The notes: generated by a model from the sequence alone, not told the origin. DNA of 64,000 bases from a bacterium (GCA_021810505.1 JAJZIR010000005.1:1-64000), one strand, 5' to 3'; positions 1 to 8,652 are shown, numbered from the stretch's first letter. Numbers and translations are program-made.

Positions 1-83
1 GCCTGGCTGATCTGCACCAGGGGTAGGGCCACCTCGATGAGCTTTCTGCTTCTGGGCCTGGCGGACCTAGCTGGACCTAGCAT
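1..83 (-). CDS. DUF1156-like adenine-specific DNA methylase, N-terminal fragment
   Basis: Only the first 27 codons lie in the window; the gene continues beyond base 1. The reading starts at ATG 83-81 and contains R-K-L-I-E-V-A-L-P-L, which resembles the N-terminal KLIEVALPL signature that I know from DUF1156 proteins, large adenine-specific DNA methylases often found in DNA-modification or anti-phage loci. A TAGCAT box (90-95) lies exactly six bases upstream of the ATG, the leaderless layout seen throughout this window, which supports this start. The family call rests on a very short stretch and is tentative. Confidence 0.5.
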   Translation of the reverse strand, partial: MLGPARSARPRSRKLIEVALPLVQISQ

Positions 84-89
84 GCGGGC

Positions 90-95
90 ATGCTA
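90..95 (-). promoter_or_regulatory. Leaderless -10 box of the DUF1156-like gene
   Basis: TAGCAT read on the minus strand, six bases before ATG 83. No Shine-Dalgarno fits between the box and the start codon. Confidence 0.5.
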
Positions 96-296
96 ACAGG
101 CTAGGTGGACAGGGAGTGACAGAGGGAGGAACATTCGCAGCCCTGAACTGATTGAACTGATAAAGACCGGCGAGTTTTCCTGATCTCTCAACAGGGGTCT
201 TCGTCTACCCCGTCAGAGGGAGCGTATCCCGTGCTCGCTCTGCGCTAGGCGAGCAGCAGGGGATTCCCCCGAGGGACCGAGAGAGATCGCCCGAGC

Positions 297-1124
297 TCAG
301 AATCGGTCTTCTACAAACCTGATCTTCAAAAAGCGGGGGGTGCCGTTCAGATCACGACGCATCTCTAAAGCAGCCGATCCGGCTAGTTCTTGCAGAAGCG
401 GGGCTACCCCTGAAGGGTCTAGTTCGATCATCAAGGCACCCCCTGGGCGCAGCCAGGTCCTAGCCTGCACGATCAGCGGGCGAATCAGGGCTAGGCCGTC
501 CGAGCCCCCGAAGAGGGCTGCGGCAGGCTCACGGCGGACCTCTTCGGGCAGAGGCGCTCCTAAGGGTAAGTAAGGGAGGTTGGCCACGATCAAGTCGAGC
601 CCCTTGGGGATAGAGACCAGCAAGTCCCCGAGCTTGAAGGAAATCTGCAGGCCCAGGCGGCGCGCATTGCGCCGAGCCAAGCGCAACGCCCGCGGGTTCA
701 GATCGCTTGCCCACAACGCCACCTCGGGGTGCTGGGCCGCTAGAGCCAGGGCGACCGCACCGCTCCCAGTACCGACGTCTGCAACCCGCGACCAACCTGG
801 TTGCCAGGAGCGCAGGGCCCAATCGACTAGCTGCTCGGTCTCCGGCCTAGGGATCAACACGCCTCGGCAAACCTGCAGGCGCAAGCCAAAGAATTCAGTC
901 TCTCCCAGCAACCACTGCAAGGGTTCTCCGGAGAGCCTGAGGCGCAGCAGTCGGGTCAACTTACGGGACTGGCCTGGCAGCAACGGGGTATCCGGAGCCA
1001 ACAGTTGGCCCAGGGAATCTATACCCGTTACCGCCTGCAGCAGCAGGGCAGCCTCTCCAGGAAACTTACCAGCTCGCTCGAGGGAAGCGCCGATCTCTCT
1101 GCGCAGCTCTCCCAGAAGCTTCAC
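297..1124 (-). CDS. prmC: Peptide chain release factor N5-glutamine methyltransferase PrmC (HemK)
   Basis: SAM-dependent enzyme that methylates the GGQ glutamine of release factors RF1/RF2 in the cytoplasm. The 275 residues match the family length. A small N-terminal helical domain is followed by a Rossmann methyltransferase domain with the SAM loop DVGTGSGAVALALA (about residue 115) and the catalytic NLPY motif (N-P-P-Y in most homologues; the first Pro is Leu here). The start is GTG 1124, which overlaps the jag stop as GTGA, so the two are probably translationally coupled. Very confident family call. Confidence 0.93.
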   Translation of the reverse strand: MKLLGELRREIGASLERAGKFPGEAALLLQAVTGIDSLGQLLAPDTPLLPGQSRKLTRLLRLRLSGEPLQWLLGETEFFGLRLQVCRGVLIPRPETEQLVDWALRSWQPGWSRVADVGTGSGAVALALAAQHPEVALWASDLNPRALRLARRNARRLGLQISFKLGDLLVSIPKGLDLIVANLPYLPLGAPLPEEVRREPAAALFGGSDGLALIRPLIVQARTWLRPGGALMIELDPSGVAPLLQELAGSAALEMRRDLNGTPRFLKIRFVEDRF

Positions 1125-1687
1125 TTGGGATGGATCACCACGTGCCGATTCTCGCCCTCCCCTTCGGACTCGGTGCTGACCCCGGGCGACTCCTTCAGGA
1201 CCAAGTGGATGATCCTCCGGTCACCAGGGGGCTGAGGCGCTAGATGAACTGCCTCCCCTGACTTCATCGCCTGGACCGCGCTGCGCTGCGCCAGTTCGGC
1301 CAGCTGCTCTTCATGGCGGCGACGGTAACCGGCGGCGTCGACCTGAACCCTGAGTTCGGTCCTGGCACAATCCCGCATCAGCCTGGTATAGGCCAGCAGC
1401 TCGATCGCCGCCAGCGTCCGACCCTCTTTGCCGATTAGCGAAGCAGCCCCGCTCCCCTCGATCTCGGCGGCGATGGTATCGCCCCGGGTATGCACGCTGA
1501 GTTGCAGAGAAGGCTTGATCCTGCGCAGCAGCCCTTCCAGAAAGGCGCGGACGACCTGTTCGGGGCTCTGACCTGGCAGGACACCCTCCGCGGCCGGCAG
1601 CGTGGCCGCCGGCTCCGCCTCAACCTCGCCGCCCTCGCTGATCCCCAGGTCGGCGAGATACTCGTCGAGATTGGTCTTTTTTTCCAC
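1121..1687 (-). CDS. jag: Jag/SpoIIIJ-associated RNA-binding protein (KH-R3H)
   Basis: Predicted cytoplasmic RNA-binding protein of the Jag/EloR/KhpB family. From the chosen start the 188 residues hold an acidic N-terminal Jag-like segment, a KH-II domain with a GKEG loop (S-L-I-G-K-E-G-R-T-L) and a C-terminal R3H domain ending with ...ESEGEGENRHVVI. A longer reading from ATG 1828 exists, but its extra 47 residues do not resemble the family. GTG 1687 begins VEKKTNLDEYLADLGI and sits six bases from a TACACT box, so I chose it. In most bacteria jag follows yidC; here its upstream neighbour is a DAHP synthase gene. Confidence 0.82.
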   Translation of the reverse strand: MEKKTNLDEYLADLGISEGGEVEAEPAATLPAAEGVLPGQSPEQVVRAFLEGLLRRIKPSLQLSVHTRGDTIAAEIEGSGAASLIGKEGRTLAAIELLAYTRLMRDCARTELRVQVDAAGYRRRHEEQLAELAQRSAVQAMKSGEAVHLAPQPPGDRRIIHLVLKESPGVSTESEGEGENRHVVIHPK

Positions 1688-1693
1688 GTTTCC

Positions 1694-1699
1694 AGTGTA
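1694..1699 (-). promoter_or_regulatory. Leaderless -10 box of jag-prmC
   Basis: TACACT on the minus strand, six bases (GGAAAC) before GTG 1687. It is one of the sites that fixes the jag start downstream of the longer open frame. Confidence 0.6.
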
Positions 1700-1928
1700 A
1701 TACACGCGGCGCAGCTGGCTGGGGAGAAATGACGCCGGCACAGCCAAGCGGATGCGCCGGGTGCGACCTCGCCTATCATCCTCCGGAGAGCTCCAGGCCG
1801 ACACCTTAAGCCCTGTCCCAGCTTCCACCGGGCCCCCAGCTCGTTAGCTCCAGCCCCAGCCACGCGGCGCCGCGAACCGACCCTCAGAAAGTGGGGCGCA
1901 GCACCCTGCCTGGATTAGCGCAAGGTTC

Positions 1929-3014
1929 TCAGCTCTTGGCCAGCACCGGGGTGGTCAACAGCGGCTGCAGAGCGTCTTGAAAGCGGGTGAACCCAGCGAA
2001 ATCAAGCTGCTGCTCGTTGTCGCTGAGCGCCGTCGCCGGGCTGGGGTGAACCTCGACGTGGATCCCATCGGCCCCTACTGCCAAGGCAGCCCGAGCCAGC
2101 GGCAGCAGCAGGTCCCGGCGGCCGGCAGCGTGGGTCACATCGACCACTACCGGCAGGTGGGTCTCCTGCTTGGCCAAGGCGACCGCCGAGAGATCCAAGG
2201 TGTTGCGGGTCCACTTCTCGTAGGTCCGGATACCGCGCTCGCAGAGAATTACCTCAGAGTTCCCCTCCGAGAAGACATACTCGGCAGCGTAGATCCACTC
2301 CTCGATGGTGGCCGAGAACCCCCGTTTGAGCAGGACCGGCTTGTGGGCCCGGCCCACCTCTCTGAGCAGCGAGAAGTTGTGCATGTTACGGGCACCGACC
2401 TGCAGGATGTCCGCGTACTCGGCGACGATCTCCACGTCGCGGGTATCCATCACCTCGGTCACGAACAGCATCTTGTTCTGGTCCGCCGCTCGCCGGCCTA
2501 GGATCAGGCCGTCGACACCCATCCCCTGGAAGCCATAGGGGCTGGTCCTAGGCTTGTAAGCACCGCCGCGCAGGATCTTGACGCCGCGGCCCCCTAGGAA
2601 AGCAGCGGTCTGCTCCATCTGCTCCTCGGATTCGATCGAGCAGGGACCGGCGATCAGCACCGGTGGTTCACCGGCACCGATGCGCACATCGCCGATGCGC
2701 AGCACGGTATCCTGCGCCTTGACCTTGCGGGAGACCAGCAGCTGCTTCTGGTCCTGATCCTCTTCGAGGTCTAGGCTGGCCTTGAAGATCTCCTTGAACA
2801 GCTTCTTGACTGTGGCCTCCGGAAAAGGACCGCGGTTGGCCTTGGCCAGATTGCGAAGCATCTCTTCCTCGCGGGCCGGATCGTAGTGGGGCTTGCCGAG
2901 CAGGGAGTGCTGCTGGCCGATCTGGACGACGATCCTGGCGCGCTCTGAGAGCAGATCGAGCAGCTGAGCGTTGATCTCGTCAACTTTGGCACGAAGGGTT
3001 GCGATCGAATCCAT
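1929..3014 (-). CDS. aroF: Bifunctional chorismate mutase / 3-deoxy-7-phosphoheptulonate synthase
   Basis: First enzyme of aromatic amino acid synthesis: condenses phosphoenolpyruvate and erythrose-4-phosphate to DAHP. Residues 1-90 form an AroQ-type chorismate mutase helical domain (LRAKVDEINAQLLDLLSERA) fused to a type I-beta DAHP synthase barrel with AGPCSIES (about residue 125), GGAYKPRTSPYGFQG and the KRGFS motif. This fused layout is known from Bacillus, where the mutase domain mediates feedback by chorismate or prephenate. It is transcribed alone from its own leaderless promoter. The symbol varies between genomes (aroF, aroA, aroG). Confidence 0.93.
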   Translation of the reverse strand: MDSIATLRAKVDEINAQLLDLLSERARIVVQIGQQHSLLGKPHYDPAREEEMLRNLAKANRGPFPEATVKKLFKEIFKASLDLEEDQDQKQLLVSRKVKAQDTVLRIGDVRIGAGEPPVLIAGPCSIESEEQMEQTAAFLGGRGVKILRGGAYKPRTSPYGFQGMGVDGLILGRRAADQNKMLFVTEVMDTRDVEIVAEYADILQVGARNMHNFSLLREVGRAHKPVLLKRGFSATIEEWIYAAEYVFSEGNSEVILCERGIRTYEKWTRNTLDLSAVALAKQETHLPVVVDVTHAAGRRDLLLPLARAALAVGADGIHVEVHPSPATALSDNEQQLDFAGFTRFQDALQPLLTTPVLAKS

Positions 3015-3020
3015 GGGCGG

Positions 3021-3026
3021 AGTCTA
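3021..3026 (-). promoter_or_regulatory. Leaderless -10 box of the DAHP synthase gene
   Basis: TAGACT on the minus strand, followed by six bases (CCGCCC) and ATG 3014. Confidence 0.65.
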
Positions 3027-3079
3027 GCCCCCCACCCGACTGTGACGGGGGAGTTGCACAGTCAACTTCTAGACAGCAT

Positions 3080-3829
3080 CTAGCTGGAGCTGGTCGCGGC
3101 CGCCGAGCGCCTGCGCAGCGCCAGCCAGCGACCTAAGGCGATCGCTCCTTCATAGAGCAGCAAAAGCGGCAGGAACACCAAGGTGGGGAGCACGATGGGG
3201 TCGGCGACCGGGGTAACCAGCTCGGCGAAAGCGAACATCGCGAAGTAGCCTACCTTGCGGTGTTTACGGAAGAACTCGGGGCGCACCAGACCCAGCGCCA
3301 TCAAGGTCACCATGACCACCGGGAACTGAAAGCTGAGGCCCATGGCGATCATGAAGAACAGCGCCATGTTGATGTAAGCGGTGACCGAAGGCAAGTAGCG
3401 GATCTGGCTGCCGAACTGGGCCATCAGGAAGCGCAGCGCCGGGTTGAGCAGCAGGTAGCCGGCCAAGGCCCCCACCAAAAAGAGCACCACCACGCTGATC
3501 AGGGCCGGGACCACCACCCGCCGCTCCCCCCCGGTGAGACCGGGCAGGATGAAGGAGAGCAGCTGGTACAGCCAAAACGGCGAGGAGAGCACCAAGCCAG
3601 ACCAGAAGGCCAGCTGCAGTCGGATGGTGAAGCCGTCGACTGGGCCGAAGGCCACCAGGTGCAGCCCCCCCAGCGGGCGGTCCAGCCAGAACAGCAGCCA
3701 GGAAGAGGCGAAGTACATGGCTACCGTAGCAGCGGCGATGAACGCCAAGGAAGCCAGGATTCTCCAGCGCAGCTCCTGGAGGTGATCGATCAGGCCCATG
3801 GCCGCCTGGCGGTCGCGCCGGCGAGCCAC
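3080..3829 (-). CDS. tatC: Sec-independent protein translocase TatC
   Basis: Polytopic inner-membrane receptor of the twin-arginine translocase, which binds RR signal peptides of folded exports. The 249 residues contain the cytoplasmic N-terminal L-x-E-L-R-W-R signature (DHLQELRWRIL), six hydrophobic segments and the conserved FQFPVVM region near TM4. Start taken as GTG 3829, preceded by CCGGAG as ribosome-binding site and separated from the tatA stop by a few bases. It ends a lgt-glmU-tatA-tatC operon. Confidence 0.93.
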   Translation of the reverse strand: MARRRDRQAAMGLIDHLQELRWRILASLAFIAAATVAMYFASSWLLFWLDRPLGGLHLVAFGPVDGFTIRLQLAFWSGLVLSSPFWLYQLLSFILPGLTGGERRVVVPALISVVVLFLVGALAGYLLLNPALRFLMAQFGSQIRYLPSVTAYINMALFFMIAMGLSFQFPVVMVTLMALGLVRPEFFRKHRKVGYFAMFAFAELVTPVADPIVLPTLVFLPLLLLYEGAIALGRWLALRRRSAAATSSS

Positions 3830-3835
3830 TCCGGA

Positions 3836-4048
3836 TCAGGCCTTCTTCTGCTCGGAATCCGGCGCTGGCCGCTCCGGACGGTCGTCGAGCGCGCCCTTCA
3901 GCTCCTCCTGGGCGTCCTTAGCGGAGTTCCTGAAGTCGCGGATGGCCTTGCCGAGATTCTTGCCCAGCTCCGGCAACTTGGCCGGCCCAAAGACCAGCAG
4001 GGCGATCAGCACGATGATGACGATGTGGATGGGTTGCAGACCGAACAT
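3836..4048 (-). CDS. tatA: Twin-arginine translocase pore subunit TatA
   Basis: Seventy residues: one N-terminal membrane helix (IHIVIIVLIALLVFGP), the FGPAKLPELGK hinge, an amphipathic helix (LGKAIRDFRNSAKDAQEEL) and a charged tail. It oligomerises to make the Tat passage. GGGAGG lies seven bases before ATG 4048. Its direct linkage to tatC gives a minimal TatA-TatC pair; no tatB is present here. Confidence 0.93.
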   Translation of the reverse strand: MFGLQPIHIVIIVLIALLVFGPAKLPELGKNLGKAIRDFRNSAKDAQEELKGALDDRPERPAPDSEQKKA

Positions 4049-4080
4049 GTCCGACCTCCCAAAGGTGCGCCGGGGCGCGC

Positions 4081-5535
4081 TCAGCGCTCTAGCGGGACCT
4101 CTTTCTCAGTGTGCTCCAGCCAAGCCAACAGGACTGGGTGTTTGGCCGCCAACTCGCCGCGGTGCGCCGACCAGAACTTCCTGGCCCGGTCAGCCAAGTT
4201 CTGCTGGCGCTGCCGGGCGATGGCCAAGCTGCCCTCCGGGACGTCCTGGTAGATCGTGCTCCCCGCCGCGACCATGGCGCCGCGGCCGACCAACAGCGGG
4301 GCGATCAGCACCGCATTGGAGCCGATGAAAGCGCCGTCGCCCACCCTGGTCTCCGACTTCTTCAAGCCGTTGAAGTTGGCAAAGATAGTCCCCGCCCCGA
4401 TGTTGACCTCTCGGCCGATCTGGGCGTCTCCTAGATAGGCCAGGTGGCCGGCCTTGGTGCCCTGGCCCAAGCGGGCGTTCTTCACCTCGACGAAGTTACC
4501 GACCTGTACCCCCTGATCCAGCTGACTACCTGGCCGCAGGCGGGCAAAGGGGCCGGCCGAAGCGCCCTCGGCCAAGGTAGCGCCTTCCAAATTGCTGTGG
4601 CTGGCGACTGCGGCGCGGTCCGCTAGGTAGCAGTCTTTGAGCTGGCTGTAGGCCCCGATCTGGCAGCCCTCGCCGATCTCGGTCCGGCCCAGCAGCAGGG
4701 CGCCCGGACCGATCAGGCTGTCTCTGCCGATCTGGACGCCGTCGTCGATGTAGGTCGCCTCCGGGTCGATCAGAGTGACGCCGGCGAGCAGGTGGCGCCG
4801 GTTGATCCGCCGCCGCATCACCCGGGCCGCCGTGGCCAGCTGGGCGCGGTCGTTGGCCCCCATGATCTCCTCTGGGTCGCTCACCGCCAGCGCCGAGACC
4901 GGCAGGCCGGCGGAACGGTACTGCGCGATCAGCTCGGTCAAGTAATACTCGCCGCTGACCGGAGAGGGGGGGATCTTCTCGGCCAGCGCGGCGGCCCTGC
5001 CGTCCATGGCATAGACCCCGCTGTTGACTTCGCGCAGCTGGCGCTGCTCAGGCGAGGCGTCCTTCTCCTCGACCACCGCTAGGACCTCCTGGCCGCTCCG
5101 CACTACCCGCCCATAACCGTGGGGATCAGCCAGCTCAGCGCTGAGCAGCACCAGGCCACCACCCTGCCGGCGGTGCGCCGCCAAGAGGGCATTCAAGGTC
5201 CATTCGGTCAGGAGCGGGGTGTCGCCGTACATCAGCAGGATCTGCCCGGCTGACCCCAGCTGGTAACGCCGCGCCGCTACCAGAAAGGCGTGGGCAGTCC
5301 CCAACAGCTCGGGTTGGCGCGCGTAGCGCAGCGGCCAGTCGGGCAGGGCTCCCTCGACCAGCTCGGCCTGGTGGCCGGTCACGACGATGGGGGAGGTTGC
5401 ACCCAGGCGGATGGACAACCCCACCACGTGTTCCAGCATGGGCTTGCCACACAGGGGGTGCAGCACCTTGGGCAGCGAGGACTGCATCCTGGTCCCCTGG
5501 CCGGCAGCCAGGATGACAGCCTCAAGCGTTGCCAT
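4081..5535 (-). CDS. glmU: Bifunctional N-acetylglucosamine-1-phosphate uridyltransferase / glucosamine-1-phosphate acetyltransferase
   Basis: Makes UDP-GlcNAc for peptidoglycan from glucosamine-1-phosphate, acetyl-CoA and UTP. The N-terminal nucleotidyltransferase half has LAAGQGTRMQSSLPKVLHPL (residues 9-30) and LYGDTPLL-type motif LMYGDTPLLT; the C-terminal half is a left-handed beta-helix of hexapeptide repeats with the acetyltransferase segment VKNARLGQGTKAGHLAYLGDAQIG. The 484 residues are slightly longer than E. coli GlmU (456). The start overlaps the end of lgt by 14 bases, so both are in one operon. Confidence 0.95.
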   Translation of the reverse strand: MATLEAVILAAGQGTRMQSSLPKVLHPLCGKPMLEHVVGLSIRLGATSPIVVTGHQAELVEGALPDWPLRYARQPELLGTAHAFLVAARRYQLGSAGQILLMYGDTPLLTEWTLNALLAAHRRQGGGLVLLSAELADPHGYGRVVRSGQEVLAVVEEKDASPEQRQLREVNSGVYAMDGRAAALAEKIPPSPVSGEYYLTELIAQYRSAGLPVSALAVSDPEEIMGANDRAQLATAARVMRRRINRRHLLAGVTLIDPEATYIDDGVQIGRDSLIGPGALLLGRTEIGEGCQIGAYSQLKDCYLADRAAVASHSNLEGATLAEGASAGPFARLRPGSQLDQGVQVGNFVEVKNARLGQGTKAGHLAYLGDAQIGREVNIGAGTIFANFNGLKKSETRVGDGAFIGSNAVLIAPLLVGRGAMVAAGSTIYQDVPEGSLAIARQRQQNLADRARKFWSAHRGELAAKHPVLLAWLEHTEKEVPLER

Positions 5536-6481
5536 GGCGCTTCTGGGGAGCCGAATTGGACACCGGTTGCGGCTCCGGGTCGGGCTCGGTCCTGCGGATC
5601 CGGTAGAGCATGTAGGCGGACAGGATGATCACCGGGATAGAGGCCAACTGGGCCGCGGTGAAGAAGCCGATCCCAGGCTTGTGCAGCCCCTGCGAGAGGT
5701 ACACCGGCCACCAAAGGGGGTTGAGGCGGAAAGGCTCCTCGACCAGCGACCTGAGGATGCTGTACCAGAGCAGGAATTGCCAGAAAACCCAGCCCGGCCT
5801 CCTGGAGCGCAGCCAGTAATAGGAGGCGATCAGCAGGATGACCCCGATCAAGACCCCGTACGCGTCGGTGAGGTGTACCGGACCCCGGAGCACCTTGCCG
5901 GCGCAGTAGCCACCGGCCAACACCATCTGGCCGTGGCCGTTGTTGGTGCAGATCCCCGGAAAGCCGGTCCAGTTGCTGGCGCTCCTGAAGATACCCAAGA
6001 TCGGGGTGCCCGGCTTGGGCCAGGTAAAGCCGATCGGCCAGTCGGTGAGCCGGCCGACCGTGTCCGAGCCGTTGAAGAAGTTACCGATCCTGCCCCCGAT
6101 GATGCCCAGAGCCACCCCTGGAGCCATCAGGTCGGCGTAGCGGTAGAGGTTGATCTTGTAGCGCCTCTGGTAGTAGAGCAGCACCAGAATTCCGCCCAGC
6201 AGCCCGCCCTGGATGGAGATCCCACCGGCCCGGATATCGATCATCTGGAAAAAACTGGCGCCTATGAACTGGTGGTAGCTGGTGATCACGTAGGTAGCCC
6301 TAGCCGCCACCAACCCCCAGATCACGCACCAGAAGATCATGTCGCCGAGCAGCTGGACGTTGAGTCCTCGCCTCCTGGCGAAGCGCTGCGCGATCACCAC
6401 GCCGATCAGGATGCCCAGGGTGATCAGCACTCCATACCAACGAATGGAAAACCCGCCGATCTGTAGGAAGATGGGGTGCAT
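5522..6481 (-). CDS. lgt: Prolipoprotein diacylglyceryl transferase
   Basis: Integral membrane enzyme that transfers diacylglycerol from phosphatidylglycerol to the lipobox cysteine of prolipoproteins. The 319 residues begin MHPIFLQIGGFSIRWYG, as in the family, and contain the H-G-G-L-x-G-like segment ISIQGGLLGGILV and the signature GGRIGNFFNGSDTVGRLTDWP (Lgt motif G-R-x-G-N-F-x-N). About seven membrane helices. A TAGAGT box (6491-6496) lies nine bases before the ATG, so the transcript would have only a 2-3 base leader. First gene of the lgt-glmU-tatA-tatC operon. Confidence 0.95.
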   Translation of the reverse strand: MHPIFLQIGGFSIRWYGVLITLGILIGVVIAQRFARRRGLNVQLLGDMIFWCVIWGLVAARATYVITSYHQFIGASFFQMIDIRAGGISIQGGLLGGILVLLYYQRRYKINLYRYADLMAPGVALGIIGGRIGNFFNGSDTVGRLTDWPIGFTWPKPGTPILGIFRSASNWTGFPGICTNNGHGQMVLAGGYCAGKVLRGPVHLTDAYGVLIGVILLIASYYWLRSRRPGWVFWQFLLWYSILRSLVEEPFRLNPLWWPVYLSQGLHKPGIGFFTAAQLASIPVIILSAYMLYRIRRTEPDPEPQPVSNSAPQKRHGNA

Positions 6482-6516
6482 ATTGGTTTTACTCTAGTGC
6501 ATCAGAGATGAAAAAC

Positions 6517-6759
6517 CTAGGACGTTTTTCCCAACCGGCCCATGAGCGCAGCCAGGTCGATCGGGGCCTTGGCCAACACCTGCCCTCCGCGCACGAGCAC
6601 CGGAATCTCCAGGCCGTAGCGGATCTCCAGCTCGACGTCGGTGGAGATATCAGTCCAGCGGAAAGGCACCCCTAAGGCGCGCAGCTGATCCGCTAACTCC
6701 TCGCAGAGGTGACAGCCGGAGCGGCCGAATAGGGTCAGCTGTGCACCGGGGCTTTTCAT
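6517..6759 (-). CDS. Glutaredoxin-like protein with CxxC motif
   Basis: Eighty residues with a thioredoxin-fold pattern: beta strand LTLFGRSGCHLCEELADQLRAL carries the redox-active C-H-L-C, then an RWTDISTDVELEIRYGLEIPVLVRGG segment with the cis-proline IPV. It fits the glutaredoxin-2-like/DUF836 group of small dithiol proteins. ATG 6759 overlaps the stop of the upstream ybaK-like gene (ATGA). A longer open frame through 7056 is out of register with that gene and is rejected. Last gene of the proC operon; the substrate is unknown. Confidence 0.8.
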   Translation of the reverse strand: MKSPGAQLTLFGRSGCHLCEELADQLRALGVPFRWTDISTDVELEIRYGLEIPVLVRGGQVLAKAPIDLAALMGRLGKTS

Positions 6760-7304
6760 CCACCCTCGCTGAGGTCCAGGACCTGACCCCCACTCAGAGC
6801 GATCAGTTCCTGCGGGCTCAGCCGGGCCACGCTCCACCTGGATCCGGCAGCGATCCAGACGGCCGGCTCCTGCAGCAACGCGGCGTCGATCATGACGCGC
6901 AGCGCGCCTTGGTGGCCCAGCGGGGAAACACCGCCGGGCTCGAAGCCAGTGCAACCCAAGACGAACTCGGCTGTGGCCACTGAGACCTTGCTGCCCAGCG
7001 CAGCCCGCAGCTTGGCGGCCGAGACCCGGCGGTCTCCGGGGGCGACGACCAAGCAAGCGCGCTCGCCAGCCCGAAAGACCACCGACTTGGCGATCTGGCT
7101 GACCCGGCAGCCCACCGCCTGCGCCGCTTGTTCCGAAGTAGCCGTGGAAGCTGGATAAGTCCTCACCCGGTCCCCCAGGCCAGCTCGCTCCAGAGCCTCT
7201 CGCACCCGCGCAATGGCTTGTTCCCCGCGCGTGACGGGGTCTAGTTCCCCGCGCGTGACAGGATCCAGTTCCCCGGGCACGCCGGGGGGTGGTTCCCCGC
7301 TCAT
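6756..7304 (-). CDS. YbaK/ProX-family aminoacyl-tRNA deacylase
   Basis: The core (about residues 30-175) matches the YbaK/aminoacyl-tRNA editing domain: V-G-C-x-V-S-Q-I-A-K-S-V-V-F, LVVAPGDRRVSAAKL, GFEPGGVSPLGHQG. Relatives hydrolyse mischarged Cys- or Ala-tRNA(Pro). An unusual N-terminal extension of about 28 residues holds a tandem D-P-V-T-R-G-E-L repeat coded by 24-bp DNA repeats; it is not part of the known fold. ATGA overlap with the gene upstream and with the glutaredoxin gene downstream. Confidence 0.85.
   Translation of the reverse strand: MSGEPPPGVPGELDPVTRGELDPVTRGEQAIARVREALERAGLGDRVRTYPASTATSEQAAQAVGCRVSQIAKSVVFRAGERACLVVAPGDRRVSAAKLRAALGSKVSVATAEFVLGCTGFEPGGVSPLGHQGALRVMIDAALLQEPAVWIAAGSRWSVARLSPQELIALSGGQVLDLSEGG
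7221..7292. repeat. 24-bp tandem repeat inside the ybaK-like gene
   Basis: Three 24-bp units at 7221-7244, 7245-7268 and 7269-7292, each beginning ttcccc. Units 1 and 2 differ at three positions; the third is diverged. Being a multiple of three, the repeat keeps the frame and codes for D-P-V-T-R-G-E-L twice. Confidence 0.85.
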
Positions 7305-7855
7305 GGCGACGACTTTACCAGATCGACCACGCCCCCGGAGGTCACGTAGCGCACCGTCCCCAGGCCAGGGACGAAGTAGCTCTCCTCCAGGCTCTTGGCC
7401 CCTGAGGAGGTCTGGATAGCCGTCTCGATGATCAGGGCATTGAAGGTCCCCAGCGGCAGGCTGATGGCCGTCTCGCCGACCACCTCCGCCGAGAGGCGCA
7501 CCCGCAGGCCACCCGTCTGCAGGGCCTGGCTGCTCCAGCGCAGGCCGGGGGTGAGGGGGGACTTGGGGTAGATCAGCAGGGGGGGAGTGTACAGCAAGCG
7601 CTTTCCGGAGATCTCCTGCCCGACCAAGTAGACCCCGCTGCTCCGGTAGCTGATCAGGTCCACCGAAGCCAACTGCTTACCGAACAGGTGGTCCAGTTCA
7701 GCGACCTGCTGGCCGCCGATCTGGACCTCGCGGGCGATCCGCTGCACCTCTCCGTCGCTGTAGGTCCAGCTCTCCTTGAGCTGGTGGGGGTAGTAGGAGG
7801 CCAGCGCGGCAAGGCTCAGCGCGGCAGTCAGGGCAGCGCAGACGGCCCGTCTCAC
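7301..7855 (-). CDS. Predicted exported protein of unknown function
   Basis: The 184 residues start with a signal peptide ([19 protein letters not shown]) and continue as an all-beta domain. The C-terminal pattern [11 protein letters not shown] ... [14 protein letters not shown] resembles periplasmic proteins of the DUF3108/TapB type, in which a modified side chain or ligand is not known. GTG 7855 overlaps the proC stop (GTGA). Its position in the proC-ybaK operon gives no clear functional clue. Confidence 0.7.
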   Translation of the reverse strand: MRRAVCAALTAALSLAALASYYPHQLKESWTYSDGEVQRIAREVQIGGQQVAELDHLFGKQLASVDLISYRSSGVYLVGQEISGKRLLYTPPLLIYPKSPLTPGLRWSSQALQTGGLRVRLSAEVVGETAISLPLGTFNALIIETAIQTSSGAKSLEESYFVPGLGTVRYVTSGGVVDLVKSSP

Positions 7856-8646
7856 GAAGCCAGGTCCTCACCTAGCTCCAGGCTGCGCTTGGTAGCCGCC
7901 TCAACCGCCTGAATCAGAGCGGCGCGGAAGCGGTAGCGCTCCAGCTCGGCCAGCCCGGCTATGGTGGTCCCGGCCGGGCTGGCCACCTCGTCCTTGAGGA
8001 CAGCGGGGTGAGCCTTGGCAGCCAGCAGCTCCGCGCTGGCCGCCAGCACCTTCACCACCAAGGAGTTGGCCAGCTGCCTGGGCAAGCCCATACGGACTGC
8101 GCCATCGGCCAACGCCTCGGCGAAGACAGCCACGTAGGCTGGCCCGGAGCTGCTCATCCCGGTGAAGACGTTGAACAGGCTTTCCTGGATCTCGTAGACT
8201 TCCCCGACGGCCCCGAAGAGGCTCAGGCCGAAGGCATAATCCCCGCTCTCGACCGCCTCCCTGGGAGCGGTGATCGCGGTAGTCGAGCAACCGATGGTCG
8301 CAGCCAGGCTGGGCATGGCCCGTACCACCCGCCGGGTACCCAGGTGGCGAGCCAACGCAGCGGTGCTGACACCGGCCATGGTGGAAAGGTAACCGGTGGC
8401 CGGATGGGCCAGCTGGTCAGAGACGGGGAAGAACTGTCCAGGTTGTAGGGAGATCACCACCCGCTCCACCCCGGACAGGTCCTTCAGCTCCAGGTGGCGT
8501 ACCCCGAAGCGCTCGGATAGGGAGGCGGAGCGCGCCGCGTCGCGGTCCAGGATCCCGATCTCCTGGGCTGGCAGCAAGCCGCGCTGCAAGACGCCGGAGA
8601 GCAGCGCCGAGCCCATCTTGCCCACGCCGACAATGGCCAATTTCAC
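7852..8646 (-). CDS. proC: Pyrroline-5-carboxylate reductase
   Basis: Last step of proline synthesis: NAD(P)H reduction of pyrroline-5-carboxylate in the cytoplasm. N-terminal Rossmann fold with [12 protein letters not shown] (residues 7-18); C-terminal dimerisation domain with the family signature around [33 protein letters not shown] and [20 protein letters not shown]. The 264 residues fit the family. Start GTG 8646 with a TATACT box six bases upstream. First gene of a four-gene operon and divergent from pheA across 57 bases. Confidence 0.95.
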   Translation of the reverse strand: MKLAIVGVGKMGSALLSGVLQRGLLPAQEIGILDRDAARSASLSERFGVRHLELKDLSGVERVVISLQPGQFFPVSDQLAHPATGYLSTMAGVSTAALARHLGTRRVVRAMPSLAATIGCSTTAITAPREAVESGDYAFGLSLFGAVGEVYEIQESLFNVFTGMSSSGPAYVAVFAEALADGAVRMGLPRQLANSLVVKVLAASAELLAAKAHPAVLKDEVASPAGTTIAGLAELERYRFRAALIQAVEAATKRSLELGEDLAS

Positions 8647-8652
8647 CGGCTC

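Noticed and set aside
130-296. Possible tRNA or small RNA between the DUF1156-like gene and prmC
   Set aside because: Two small stems (232-255 and around 258-270) are visible, but no cloverleaf or T-loop sequence.
1688-1828. Extension of jag to ATG 1828
   Set aside because: The added 47 residues do not resemble Jag proteins, and a leaderless box lies just before GTG 1687.
3260-4252. Long plus-strand open frame (330 codons) opposite tatC/tatA
   Set aside because: It is antisense to confident genes, has low-complexity His/Gln/Glu-rich content typical of a shadow frame in GC-rich DNA, and no SD.
5387-6466. 359-codon plus-strand open frame opposite lgt
   Set aside because: Shadow of lgt; composition is Asp/Pro/Gln-rich and matches no family.
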